Of a stretch of 64,000 bases of DNA, positions 33,640 to 43,301 are shown in pieces. The notes beneath the pieces were generated by a model that did not search any database, was not told the origin of the DNA, and saw only the letters and a program-made list of their open reading frames with translations. Location of the stretch: the NCBI GenBank assembly GCA_963835295.1, contig CAWIEX010000012.1, forward strand, positions 62,001 through 126,000. Reading direction: 5' to 3'. The DNA comes from JAOPZW01 sp963835295. GTDB lineage: Bacteria; Actinomycetota; Thermoleophilia; Solirubrobacterales; Solirubrobacteraceae. Numbering within the stretch: position 1 is the stretch's first letter; each line of letters starts with the position of its first letter. The position numbers were made by a program, and so were the translations under genes.

Positions 33640-34517
33640 CCCTTGACCGCCCCGGTGGTCAGGCCCTTGATGAGCTGGCGCTCGGCGAACGCGTAGAAGA
33701 TCAGCGCGGGCACCATGGACAGCGTCGTGAAGGCCAGGACCTTGGAGGTGTCGGTCGTGTACTGCTGGGAGAAGTTGGTGACCCCCAGGGGCAGTGTCCA
33801 GCCGCCGGAGTCGGTGAGCACGACCAGGGGCAGCAGGAAGGCGTTCCAGCTGCCGACGATGGCGAGCACCGAGACCGTCGCCAGCACCGGGCGCGAGAGC
33901 GGGAGCAGGATCCGCACGAAGAAGCGGAAGGGGCCGCAGCCGTCGATCGCCGCCGCGTCCTGCAGGTCGGAGGGGATGCTGTGGAAGAAGGGTCGCAGGA
34001 TGATGATCGTCATCGGCAGGCCGAAGGCCGCCTGTGGCAGCGCGACCCCCAGCGGGCTGTCGAGCAGGCCCAGGTTGCGGACCATGATGAAGATCGGAAG
34101 GATCGCGATCGCGACCGGGAAGAGCAGCCCGAGCGTGAAGATCGTGTAGAAGACCTCGCGCCCGCGGAACGCGAAGCGGGCGAAGACGAACGCCGCCATC
34201 GCCGCGATCGGCACCGTGAGCGCCGTCGAGACGAGCGCGATGAGCACGCTGTTCCAGACCTGGTGCCAGAACGTGCTCGACCTGAGGATGCTCGAGTAGT
34301 TGGTGAACACCCACGGATCGGGCAGCGCGACGGGGTTGGTCGACAGCTGCCCCGTGTCGCGGAAGCCGCCGAGGATCGCGTAGAGGATCGGCACGAGCGT
34401 CGCGATGGCCGCGATCCACGCGACGACGTAGAGCAGGGTCCGGGCGCCGATGCGGCGCACGCGGCGGCCGGTGGCGCCGGGGCGCCGATGCGCGATGGTG
34501 GTGTCAGCGGTGGCCAT
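33636..34517 (-). CDS. Carbohydrate ABC transporter permease (MalG-type, CUT1)
   Basis: Inner-membrane permease of a sugar importer. The 293-residue protein has six hydrophobic segments after a short Arg-rich cytoplasmic start and carries the EAA loop as DAAAIDGCGPFRFFVRILLPLSRP near residue 195, which contacts the ATPase. Its start lies 3 nt after the MalF-type gene, and its stop overlaps the GH3 start. No ATP-binding subunit is encoded in this block; CUT1 systems often share an MsiK-like ATPase encoded elsewhere. Confidence 0.93.
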   Translation of the reverse strand: MATADTTIAHRRPGATGRRVRRIGARTLLYVVAWIAAIATLVPILYAILGGFRDTGQLSTNPVALPDPWVFTNYSSILRSSTFWHQVWNSVLIALVSTALTVPIAAMAAFVFARFAFRGREVFYTIFTLGLLFPVAIAILPIFIMVRNLGLLDSPLGVALPQAAFGLPMTIIILRPFFHSIPSDLQDAAAIDGCGPFRFFVRILLPLSRPVLATVSVLAIVGSWNAFLLPLVVLTDSGGWTLPLGVTNFSQQYTTDTSKVLAFTTLSMVPALIFYAFAERQLIKGLTTGAVKG

Positions 34518-34520
34518 CTC

Positions 34521-35564
34521 TCACCGTCCCATCGTGGTCATGGCGCCCTGGAGGTCGCGGCGCAGGACGAAGCGCTGATAGGTGAGCGCGATCGCGAGCG
34601 AGATCATCAGCATGATCACGGCCACGGCACTGGCGTAGCCGAACTCGAAGCGCTTGAAGCCGTGGTTGATCATGTAGACGGCCATGGTGTTCGACGCGTC
34701 GACGGGGCCGCCGCCCGTCATCACCCACACGAGGTCGAAGAGCTGGATCGCTCCGATGATCGAGAGGAAGACCGATATGCGGATGGTCGGCCCCAGGAGC
34801 GGCAGGGTCACGTAGCGGAAGACCTGGCGTGTGGTCGCGCCGTCGATCGCGGCCGCCTCCTCGAGCTCCTTGGGGATCTGCTGGAGCCCCGCGAGGTAGA
34901 GGACCATGTGGAAGCCGAAGTACTTCCACGAGATCACGATGAAGACCGAGTACAGGACGATGCTCGGGTCGGCCAGCCAGTCGTGGATGACGGAGTGCAG
35001 CCCGGCGGAGTTCAGAGCGTGGTCGGTGAGGCCCTGGGGCTGGAGCATCAGCGACCACACCACGGCGGCCACCACCTCGGAGAGCACGAACGGGGCGAAG
35101 AAGAGCACCCGCAGCAGCGCGCGCCCCTTCAGGCGCTGGTTGAGGATCCAGGCGATCCCCAGCGCGAAGGGCAGCTGCACGGCGAGCGAGAGCACGATGA
35201 TGATGCCGTTGTGCTTCAGGGCGCCCCTGAACACGTCGTCCTGGAAGGCGCGCTTGAAGTTGTCGAGGCCGACGAAGTTCGTCGGCGAGGAGAGCCCGTT
35301 CCACTTGTAACCGCTGTAGTGGAAGGCCTGGAAGATCGGCGCCACCACCAGCAGGCAGTACAGCGCGAGGGCGGGGGCGAGGAAGAGCGCGATGGCCACC
35401 CACTTGCGCGCCACGCGCGAGCGGCGCGCGCGCTGACGGTCGCGCGGGCCCGGCCCGCCCCTGCGTTTGTCGACCTGGACCGAGACCGGCTCGGCCAGGC
35501 GGCTGGGGGGAGCCGCCTGGCCTGCCGGTACGGACGCGGTCGGCCTAACCGGCCTTAGCGGCAT
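34521..35564 (-). CDS. Carbohydrate ABC transporter permease (MalF-type, CUT1)
   Basis: Second membrane subunit of the sugar importer. The 347-residue protein has a 50-residue Arg/Pro-rich cytoplasmic front, then six hydrophobic segments and the EAA loop ELEEAAAIDGATTRQVFRYV near residue 230. ATG 35564 lies inside the end of the binding-protein gene (20-nt overlap), which fits coupled translation; a later start would remove only the disordered front. Confidence 0.92.
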   Translation of the reverse strand: MPLRPVRPTASVPAGQAAPPSRLAEPVSVQVDKRRGGPGPRDRQRARRSRVARKWVAIALFLAPALALYCLLVVAPIFQAFHYSGYKWNGLSSPTNFVGLDNFKRAFQDDVFRGALKHNGIIIVLSLAVQLPFALGIAWILNQRLKGRALLRVLFFAPFVLSEVVAAVVWSLMLQPQGLTDHALNSAGLHSVIHDWLADPSIVLYSVFIVISWKYFGFHMVLYLAGLQQIPKELEEAAAIDGATTRQVFRYVTLPLLGPTIRISVFLSIIGAIQLFDLVWVMTGGGPVDASNTMAVYMINHGFKRFEFGYASAVAVIMLMISLAIALTYQRFVLRRDLQGAMTTMGR

Positions 35565-36861
35565 CCGAGATCTTCTTGGAGACCTGCTCGGGCGATGCCT
35601 TGCCCGCGAACAGCTGCTGGACCGCGTCGTTGACCGCCTGCCCGACCGCCGGCGCGTAGGCCTGGTCGAGGTAGAGCTGGACGAACGACGCCTTGCTGCG
35701 CGCGTCGAGCACGGCCTTCATGTTCGGATCGGTGACCGAGCTCTCGGTCCCCTTCGCGACGGGCAGGATCGCGCCGCTGGCACCGCCCTTGTTGGCGACC
35801 GGGGGGCTGACGAGGAAGTGGGCGAAGTCCACCGTCTCGGGCGGCGCGTCGCGGCCGATGGCGAACCCGTCGCCGCCGCCGAACTGCTCGCCCTCCTGGC
35901 CCGCGCCGCCGCTGACCGACGGGAACGGGAACCAGCCGACGTCCTTGCCCAGGCCCTTCTTGTCCTTGGTGTTGGCCGCGAAGGTCGACGGGGCCCACTG
36001 CCCCATGAGGTCCATCGCCGCCCGGCCGTTGCCGATCGTGGCCGCCTCGCCGCCCGCGCCGTCCCACGGCGACGCCAGGTAGCCCTGCTGGAAGGGCTTC
36101 AGCGCGATCAGCTTCTGCAGCTGCTTGCCAGCCTCGACGAAGCCGGGCTGGGTGAACGTGCCGCCATCGGTGGCGGCCTTGGCCATCGCGTCCTTGCCGG
36201 CGACGCGCAGCGAGAGGTTCGCCCACCAGAACATGCCGGGCCACTTGTCCTTCTCGCCGACGGCGATCGGCGTGATGCCCGCGCTCTTCAGCTTCTGGAT
36301 GTCGCTGAGGAAGTCCTCCCAGGTCGTGGGCGGGTCGGAGATCCCGGCCTTCTTGAAGAGCTTCTTGTTGTACCAGACCCCCACGAGGCCGAGGTTGTAG
36401 GGGATCCCGTACTGCTTGCCGTCGACCTTGTAGAGGCCCACGCCGGCGGGATTGAGGCTGTCGATCCACGACTTGGTGGGCTCGGTGATGTCCTTGATGA
36501 GGCCCGCGTCGGCCTGCTCCTTGAGCGTGCCGCCGCCCCACGACTGGAAGAGGTCCGGCGGCTTGCCGGCCTGCATGTTCGTCGTGAGCTTGGCCTTGAA
36601 CGCCTCGTTCTCGAGGACCGTGATCTTGATCTTGACGTTGGGATGAGACGCCATGTACTGGTTGGCGGCGTTCTTCCAGATCGTCTTCAGCGGATCGTTG
36701 TTGGCGATGTGCCACCAGTTGATCGTGACGGGCTTGTTCGAGCTCGTCTTGGCTGCACCGGAACCGCTGCTGGTCTTGTCGTCGTCGCTGCCTCCACAAG
36801 CGGCGACGACCAATGCTGCGACCGCGAGTAGCGCGGCCACGGCGCGACTGGTCTTCCTCAT
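35545..36861 (-). CDS. Sugar ABC transporter substrate-binding lipoprotein
   Basis: Extracellular binding protein that delivers sugar to the two permeases. The 438-residue protein has a lipoprotein signal ending ALVVAAC with lipidated Cys22, a Ser/Lys linker, and the family 1 solute-binding fold (VTINWWHIANNDP, PPDLFQSWGGG, YGIPYNLGLVGVWYNKKLFKKAG). AGGAGG lies 11-16 nt before the ATG. Gene order ROK-SBP-MalF-MalG-GH3 suggests a glucosidic oligosaccharide substrate. Confidence 0.94.
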   Translation of the reverse strand: MRKTSRAVAALLAVAALVVAACGGSDDDKTSSGSGAAKTSSNKPVTINWWHIANNDPLKTIWKNAANQYMASHPNVKIKITVLENEAFKAKLTTNMQAGKPPDLFQSWGGGTLKEQADAGLIKDITEPTKSWIDSLNPAGVGLYKVDGKQYGIPYNLGLVGVWYNKKLFKKAGISDPPTTWEDFLSDIQKLKSAGITPIAVGEKDKWPGMFWWANLSLRVAGKDAMAKAATDGGTFTQPGFVEAGKQLQKLIALKPFQQGYLASPWDGAGGEAATIGNGRAAMDLMGQWAPSTFAANTKDKKGLGKDVGWFPFPSVSGGAGQEGEQFGGGDGFAIGRDAPPETVDFAHFLVSPPVANKGGASGAILPVAKGTESSVTDPNMKAVLDARSKASFVQLYLDQAYAPAVGQAVNDAVQQLFAGKASPEQVSKKISDAAKAG

Positions 36862-36904
36862 CGCGCGACCCTCCTCCTGGCTCGAGTGGATGCCCGTCGC
36901 GGCG

Positions 36905-36981
36905 CCGGACGCTTCGACGGCCGCGGTGGGCTTGTGACTGTGGGTTGAAACTCTGGGTTGATGCTGGGGCGTTGCGTCCGG
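36905..36981 (-). promoter_or_regulatory. Structured leader of the ABC transporter operon
   Basis: The gap between the ROK gene and the binding-protein gene has CCGGACGC (36905-36912) and GCGTCCGG (36974-36981), perfect 8-bp arms, enclosing two direct copies of TGGGTTGA (36941-36948, 36954-36961) 13 bp apart. The direct repeat could be an operator, and the outer arms a leader stem. Confidence 0.4.
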
Positions 36982-37000
36982 TGTCTCCTCCTTCTCGCTC

Positions 37001-38215
37001 TCAGGCCGTCGCCACGGCGGGACGTGTCCAAAGGGATGGGTCGGCGAGCAGCGGCTCGAAGGCCAGCTCGGCGGCCCCGATGAGCGGGGCGTCGTCGCCG
37101 AGCGCGGCCGGGACCAGCCGGACCGCCTCGCGCGCCTGCGGGAGCGCGAGCCGGTCGAGCTCGCTCTGCACCCTTGCCTCCACGAAGGGATGGATGCGGC
37201 CGAAGAGCCCGCCGAGGACCACCACCTGCGGGTTGAAGACGTTCACGAGGCCGGCCAGCCCGAAGCCCAGCCAGCGCCCGACGGCGTCGAGCGCCTCGAG
37301 CACGTCGGGCGAGCCGGCGGCGGCCTCGCCGAGGACGGCCTCGACCTCCTCGCGGCCGGCGTCGGGGGGATGGCCGGCGCGGCGCAGGAGCGCGCCCTCG
37401 CCGACCTCGGTCTCCCAGCACCCGACCGAGCCGCAGCGGCACGTGCGCCCGTCGGGGTTGACCGGCATGTGCCCGACCTCGCCGGCGAACCCGCGGGCGC
37501 CGGTGAGCGGCTGGCCGTCGATGATCAAGCCGCCGCCGACGCCGACCTCGCCGGAGAGGAAGAGCACGTGCTGCGCGCCCTTGGCGGCGCCTCGGCGCAG
37601 CTCGGCGAGGGCGCCGAGGTCGGCCTCGTTGGCCACGGCGATGGGCAGCGACGTCCCCAGCGCGTCGGCCAGGCGCTCGGCCAGCGGCACGTCGCGCCAG
37701 CCGAGGTTCGGGGCCATCGTCACGACGCCGGCGTCGCGGCGCACGATGCCGACCACGCCGACGCCGATGCCGATCATGCCGTCGGTGTCGGGCAGGCGGC
37801 GCAGCACGGCGCGCGCGAGGGCGGCCAGGTCGGCGACGGTCTCCTCGACCGAGCCGCGGTCGCGGGGCCGATCCAGGCGCACGACGTCGAGGACCTCGCC
37901 GCCGATGGCGACGGCGGCGACAGCCAGCGAGTCGACGGTGATCTCGAGGGCGAGGACGATGCCGCAGCGCGGGCTGGGGCGGACGAGCGGGGAGGGGCGC
38001 CCGGGCGTGCCCTGAGGGGTGCCGCGCTCCTCGGAGACGAGGCCCGCGATGGCGAGCTCGCCGATGAGGCCGCGCACCGCGCTGCGGGTCAGTCCCGTGA
38101 GCGTCCCGAGCTCTGAGCGGGAGATCGGCCCACGATTGTGCAGCTCTCGCAGGATTGCGCTGAGATTCGCGCGTCTGACGGTCTCGCTGCGCTGTCCGGG
38201 CAGTTCGTAGGCCAT
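37001..38215 (-). CDS. ROK family transcriptional regulator
   Basis: Sugar-responsive repressor of the NagC/XylR type. The 404-residue protein has a winged helix-turn-helix (about residues 10-70, RANLSAILRELHNRGPISRSELGTLTGLTRSAVRGLI, split here by family layout into helix and wing) and a ROK sugar-kinase-like domain with the zinc motif CRCGSVGCWE near residue 245. The ATG at 38215 is used; an in-frame ATG at 38263 would run through a palindrome. It lies first in the leftward sugar block and likely controls it and itself. Confidence 0.9.
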   Translation of the reverse strand: MAYELPGQRSETVRRANLSAILRELHNRGPISRSELGTLTGLTRSAVRGLIGELAIAGLVSEERGTPQGTPGRPSPLVRPSPRCGIVLALEITVDSLAVAAVAIGGEVLDVVRLDRPRDRGSVEETVADLAALARAVLRRLPDTDGMIGIGVGVVGIVRRDAGVVTMAPNLGWRDVPLAERLADALGTSLPIAVANEADLGALAELRRGAAKGAQHVLFLSGEVGVGGGLIIDGQPLTGARGFAGEVGHMPVNPDGRTCRCGSVGCWETEVGEGALLRRAGHPPDAGREEVEAVLGEAAAGSPDVLEALDAVGRWLGFGLAGLVNVFNPQVVVLGGLFGRIHPFVEARVQSELDRLALPQAREAVRLVPAALGDDAPLIGAAELAFEPLLADPSLWTRPAVATA

Positions 38216-38220
38216 TAAGG

Positions 38221-38243
38221 ATTTGTACTGCTCTCCTACAAAT
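38221..38243. promoter_or_regulatory. Palindrome just upstream of the ROK gene (probable operator)
   Basis: ATTTGTA (38221-38227) and TACAAAT (38237-38243) are perfect arms with a 9-nt centre, ending 5 nt before the ROK start codon. AT-rich arms with this spacing resemble known ROK-repressor sites, so autoregulation is likely. Confidence 0.6.
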
Positions 38244-38303
38244 TCGCTGGAAAACCCTCCCACACCGCGAATGGCGTTGTCAAGAATCGATAACGCCTAC
38301 TTT

Positions 38304-38320
38304 CTCCGAAACTTTCGGAG
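38304..38320. promoter_or_regulatory. 17-bp perfect palindrome with CGAAACTTTCG core
   Basis: CTCCGAAA-C-TTTCGGAG lies between the ROK gene and glmS. The core CGAAACTTTCG is the type of site bound by sugar-responsive LacI-like and related repressors in actinobacteria. It may control the ROK/ABC block, glmS or both. Confidence 0.55.
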
Positions 38321-38422
38321 CGCAACTCCGATGACGACGGAAGGGAGCCGGGGCTCGTCGCGGAACTCAGCAAAAGTCCGGCACCCTCGGACCGCCGGGT
38401 GCTACGGTGATTCACCTCGTCC

Positions 38423-38445
38423 CGGGGCCGCTGTCAGCGGTCCCG
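38423..38445 (+). promoter_or_regulatory. Stable hairpin in the glmS leader
   Basis: Ten base pairs (38423-38432 with 38436-38445, one G-U) close a 3-nt GTC loop, 31 nt before the glmS ATG. A TACGGT (38403-38408) upstream is a possible -10, which would put the hairpin in the 5' UTR. A purine-rich AAGGGAA ribosome site follows. Confidence 0.5.
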
Positions 38446-38476
38446 TCGTGTCTCTGAGAGAGAAGGGAACTGGCCC

Positions 38477-40331
<1,855 letters not shown>

Positions 40332-40345
<14 letters not shown>

Positions 40346-41157
40346 CGACCGCCAGCACGTGGGGGCTCGCGCCGAGCAGGCTCGGCTCGGCCTCCACGCG
40401 CCGTATCGCGCGCAGGAGGACCTCCCGCCTGCCGGGGTCGTCGATCCACGCGTCGAGGGAGCCAGCCTCGGCCGCGGCGCCGACGGCGCCCTCGACGGCC
40501 ACGAGCGCGGTGACGTCGAAGCCGGCGGCCGCGACCTCGCGGGCGAGCTCGTCGGGGCGATGGAGGTAGGCGGTGGTGAACCAGCCCGGGTGGCCGTCGG
40601 GGTTGCGGTGCTGGCCATCGGCGAGGTCGCGCTCGACGATCGCCTCGAAGCCGGGCTCGAGCAGGAAGCCCTGCGCGACGCCGTCGAGGGTCGAGGCGAA
40701 GCGCGTGATCGCCGCCGCGGCCAGCAGGCCGCCGGGGCGCAGCGCGCGCCGCGCGTCGCGCAGGGCGCGGGTGCGGTCGGCCGCGTCGGTGAGGTGGTAC
40801 AGCGGCCCGAGCAGGAGGACGACATCGGCGCTGTGGTCGTCGACGGGCAGCTCCCGCGCGTCGCCGTGGAGGACTGAGGCGAGGGGCCGCGCCGGGCTGC
40901 GCGGCCGAGGCGGCACGGGCCTGCTCGACGTGCAGCGCCACCGGGTCGACGAGCTGCACCTCGTAGCCCTCGGCGGCCAGCGGCAGCGCGTAGGCGCCGG
41001 TCGCGCCGCCGACGTCGAGCACGGTGGCGGGCGGGGCGGGGAGGAAGCGCCCCAGCAGCTCGCGCGTGCGCAGGAACTCGAGCCGTCCCCAGTCACCGAG
41101 GCGCCCTTGCTCGTTCCCGCGCTCGTAGTAGGCGGCGATGTCGCGCTCGTCGGCCAT
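40332..41157 (-). CDS. Class I SAM-dependent methyltransferase (frameshifted)
   Basis: About 275 residues. From ATG 41157 one frame reads MADERDIAAYYERGNEQGRL... with motif I VLDVGGATGAYALPLA; another frame continues ASVLHGDARELPVDDHSADVVLLLGPLYHLTD... to the stop at 40332. Both halves fit one methyltransferase if one base is removed in the GGG at 40894-40896. The start is supported by TACGCT (minus strand 41165-41170) 7 nt upstream. Substrate unknown; the gene is either broken or mis-assembled by one base. Confidence 0.8.
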
Positions 41158-41191
41158 GCTTGGCAGCGTAGCCCTGGTTGAATGGGCGGCC

Positions 41192-41542
41192 GTGATCGGC
41201 CTGGACCTCCTGGAGATCGACCGGCTCGAGGCCGCGCTCGCGCGCCAGCCGGCCCTGGCCGAGCGGCTCTTCACCGACGGCGAGCGCTCGTACGCCGCAA
41301 CCCAGGGGCGCCCGGCGCGCCACCTGGCGGCCCGCTTCTGCGCCAAGGAGGCCGTGAGCAAGGCGCTGGAGATGGACGTGCTGCACCCGCGCGACATCGA
41401 GGTGGTGGGCGGCGGCGACGGGCCGCCGCGCGTGACCCTGCACGGCGCGGTGGCCGCGCGCGCCGCGGAGCTCGGCGTCGCGGTCCACATCTCGCTGACC
41501 CACACGAAGTCGACGGCGGCCGCGGTGGCGGTGCTGCGGTGA
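41192..41542 (+). CDS. acpS: Holo-[acyl-carrier-protein] synthase
   Basis: Transfers 4'-phosphopantetheine from CoA to the acyl carrier protein. The 116-residue product starts VIGLDLLEIDRLEAAL, with the metal-binding Asp, and contains RFCAKEAVSKAL with the catalytic Glu and Lys, both AcpS signatures. GTG 41192 is chosen because it places GLDLLEIDR at the N-terminus as in the family; an earlier ATG would run into the divergent promoter. The stop overlaps nnrD (GTGA), an arrangement common in Actinomycetota. Confidence 0.93.
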   Translation: MIGLDLLEIDRLEAALARQPALAERLFTDGERSYAATQGRPARHLAARFCAKEAVSKALEMDVLHPRDIEVVGGGDGPPRVTLHGAVAARAAELGVAVHISLTHTKSTAAAVAVLR

Positions 41543-43047
41543 CCACCCTGCCCGCCTGGCTCCAGGGCCTGCCCGACCCCGAGCGCATGCGCGCGACCGA
41601 TCGCTGGGCGATCGAGGAGCAGGGCATCCCCGGCCTGGAGCTCATGGAGCGGGCGGGGCGCGGCCTGGCCGAGCTGGTGGTCTCCGTGGCGCCCGACGGG
41701 CTGATCGCCATCGCGTGCGGCAAGGGCAACAACGGCGGCGACGGCTACGTCGCGGCGCGCCTGCTGCGCGAGGCCGGCCGCGCGGTGCGCGTGCTGGCGG
41801 TGGCGCCGGTCAGCGAGCTGAGCGGCGACGCGCGCGCCAACGCCGAGCGCGTGGACGGCGTCGAGCCGTTCGACGCGCTGCGCCTGGCCGACTGCTCGGT
41901 GGCAGTCGACGCGATCCTCGGCACGGGCTTCTCGGGCACCCCGCACGGCGCGGTGGGCGAGGCCATCGACGCGCTCAACGATGCCGGCCTGCCGATCGTC
42001 GCCGCCGACGTGCCCAGCGGCGTCGACGCCGCGAGCGGCGTGGTGGAGGGCGCGGCAATCCGGGCCCGCGCGACCGCGACCTTCGCCGCGGCCAAGCCGG
42101 GGCTGTGGGTCAACCCGGGCAAGTGGCACAGCGGGGCGGTGCGGGTGATCGACATCGGCATCCCGACGGGCGCGCCCGTCGACGAGCCCGACGTCGCGCT
42201 CATGGCCGATGCGGAGCTGCTCGCGCTGCTCCCCTCGCGCGCGGCCGGGTGGACGAAGTTCACCAGCGGGCACGTGCTGGTCGCGGGCGGCGCGCGCGGC
42301 CTCACGGGCGCGCCGTCGCTGGCCTCCGGGGCCGCCCAGCGCGCCGGCGCGGGCTACGTCACGGCCTGCGTCCCCGCCTCCGCGCAGCCGATCCTCGCCC
42401 AGCGCCTGCTCGAGGCGATGACGCGCGCGCTCCCCGAGGACGACGGCGCCCACACTCCAGCCGGCGTCGACACGGTGCTCGAGCTCGCCCAGCGTGGCGG
42501 CGCGCTCGTGGTGGGACCGGGCCTCGGTCGCAGCGACGGCGCCTTCGCCTTCGCCCGCGACCTCGTCGCGCGCGCCGAGGTGGCCGTCGTCCTCGACGCC
42601 GACGGCCTCAACGCCCATGCCGGCGACCTGAGTGCGTTGGCGGGGCGCAAGGCGCCGACGATCCTCACACCGCACGAGGGCGAGCTCGGGCGCCTGCTCG
42701 GGATCGAGTCGTCCGCGGTCGCGGCCCGCCGCCTCGAGCACGCGCGCGCCGCCGCGGCCCAGGCGCAGGCCATCGTGGTGCTCAAGGGCGACGACACGCT
42801 CGTGGCCGACCCCGGCGGGCTCGTCGCCGTCAGCCCCGGGGCGACCGCGGCGCTGGCCACGGCGGGCACCGGCGACGTGCTCAGCGGGGTCCTGGCCGCC
42901 GTGCTCTCGCGCGGCGTCGAGCCCTTCCTGGCGGCGTGCGCGGGCGTGCGCCTGCACGCGCGCGCGGGCATCCACGCCGCGCATGAGAAGGGCGTCGACG
43001 GCGTCATCGCACGCGACGTCATCGAGGCGTTGCCCTTCGCCCGCTAG
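41539..43047 (+). CDS. nnrD: Bifunctional NAD(P)H-hydrate repair enzyme
   Basis: Epimerises and dehydrates damaged NAD(P)HX to NAD(P)H. The 502-residue product fuses the epimerase domain (about 1-210, with GNNGGDGYVAARLL and VAADVPSGVDAASG) to the ADP-dependent dehydratase domain (about 225-495, with VLDADGLNAHA, LTPHEGELGRLLG and TAGTGDVLSGVLAA). Both active sites look intact. GTG 41539 overlaps the acpS stop. Its stop lies 8 nt from the left end of the IS element, which separates it from the DsbA-like gene that originally followed it. Confidence 0.95.
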   Translation: MTTLPAWLQGLPDPERMRATDRWAIEEQGIPGLELMERAGRGLAELVVSVAPDGLIAIACGKGNNGGDGYVAARLLREAGRAVRVLAVAPVSELSGDARANAERVDGVEPFDALRLADCSVAVDAILGTGFSGTPHGAVGEAIDALNDAGLPIVAADVPSGVDAASGVVEGAAIRARATATFAAAKPGLWVNPGKWHSGAVRVIDIGIPTGAPVDEPDVALMADAELLALLPSRAAGWTKFTSGHVLVAGGARGLTGAPSLASGAAQRAGAGYVTACVPASAQPILAQRLLEAMTRALPEDDGAHTPAGVDTVLELAQRGGALVVGPGLGRSDGAFAFARDLVARAEVAVVLDADGLNAHAGDLSALAGRKAPTILTPHEGELGRLLGIESSAVAARRLEHARAAAAQAQAIVVLKGDDTLVADPGGLVAVSPGATAALATAGTGDVLSGVLAAVLSRGVEPFLAACAGVRLHARAGIHAAHEKGVDGVIARDVIEALPFAR

Positions 43048-43063
43048 CGTCTGAGATGGACGC

Positions 43064-43301
43064 GTGTGTCAAGTGAGCGTTGGCGGTTGTTGTTCATGGT
43101 GGCGGCGGGTGGTGGGGTCGGGCGGCGGGTGCGAGGGCAACGACGACTGTCACTGTGAGATGCGCGGGTCGGGACCGCAGGACAGTGTCCGGTCGTGAGC
43201 TGCCTCGAACTAGATTCGCGAGTCGGTATCGCATAGACGCATCGAGGGTCCTCCGGGCGGCTCGCACCGGCCGCCCGACCCCACCATGGGTTGGCGTGTG
43301 G
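43064..43301 (-). ncRNA. Candidate bridge/seek RNA region of the IS element
   Basis: Non-coding stretch downstream of the transposase, the place where IS1111-type elements encode their guide RNA. It folds strongly: GGGCGGC/GCCGCCC (43255-43276), GACC-GGAC-AGT-GTCC-GGTC (about 43173-43195) and a 26-bp near-perfect repeat. On the transposase strand ATGCGTCTAT (43233-43242) can pair with both element ends (one or two G-U pairs), as expected of a donor guide. No expression evidence. Confidence 0.45.
43110..43286. repeat. 26-bp inverted repeat (25/26) inside the IS element
   Basis: 43110-43135 and 43261-43286 are inverted copies with one mismatch, separated by 125 nt. They lie wholly in the IS 3' non-coding part. 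In RNA they would close a large structured loop; as DNA they look like the ends of a 177-bp foldback. Confidence 0.8.

Noticed and set aside
38414..38476. glmS ribozyme
   Set aside because: The leader is far too short and has one simple hairpin; the ribozyme core is not present.
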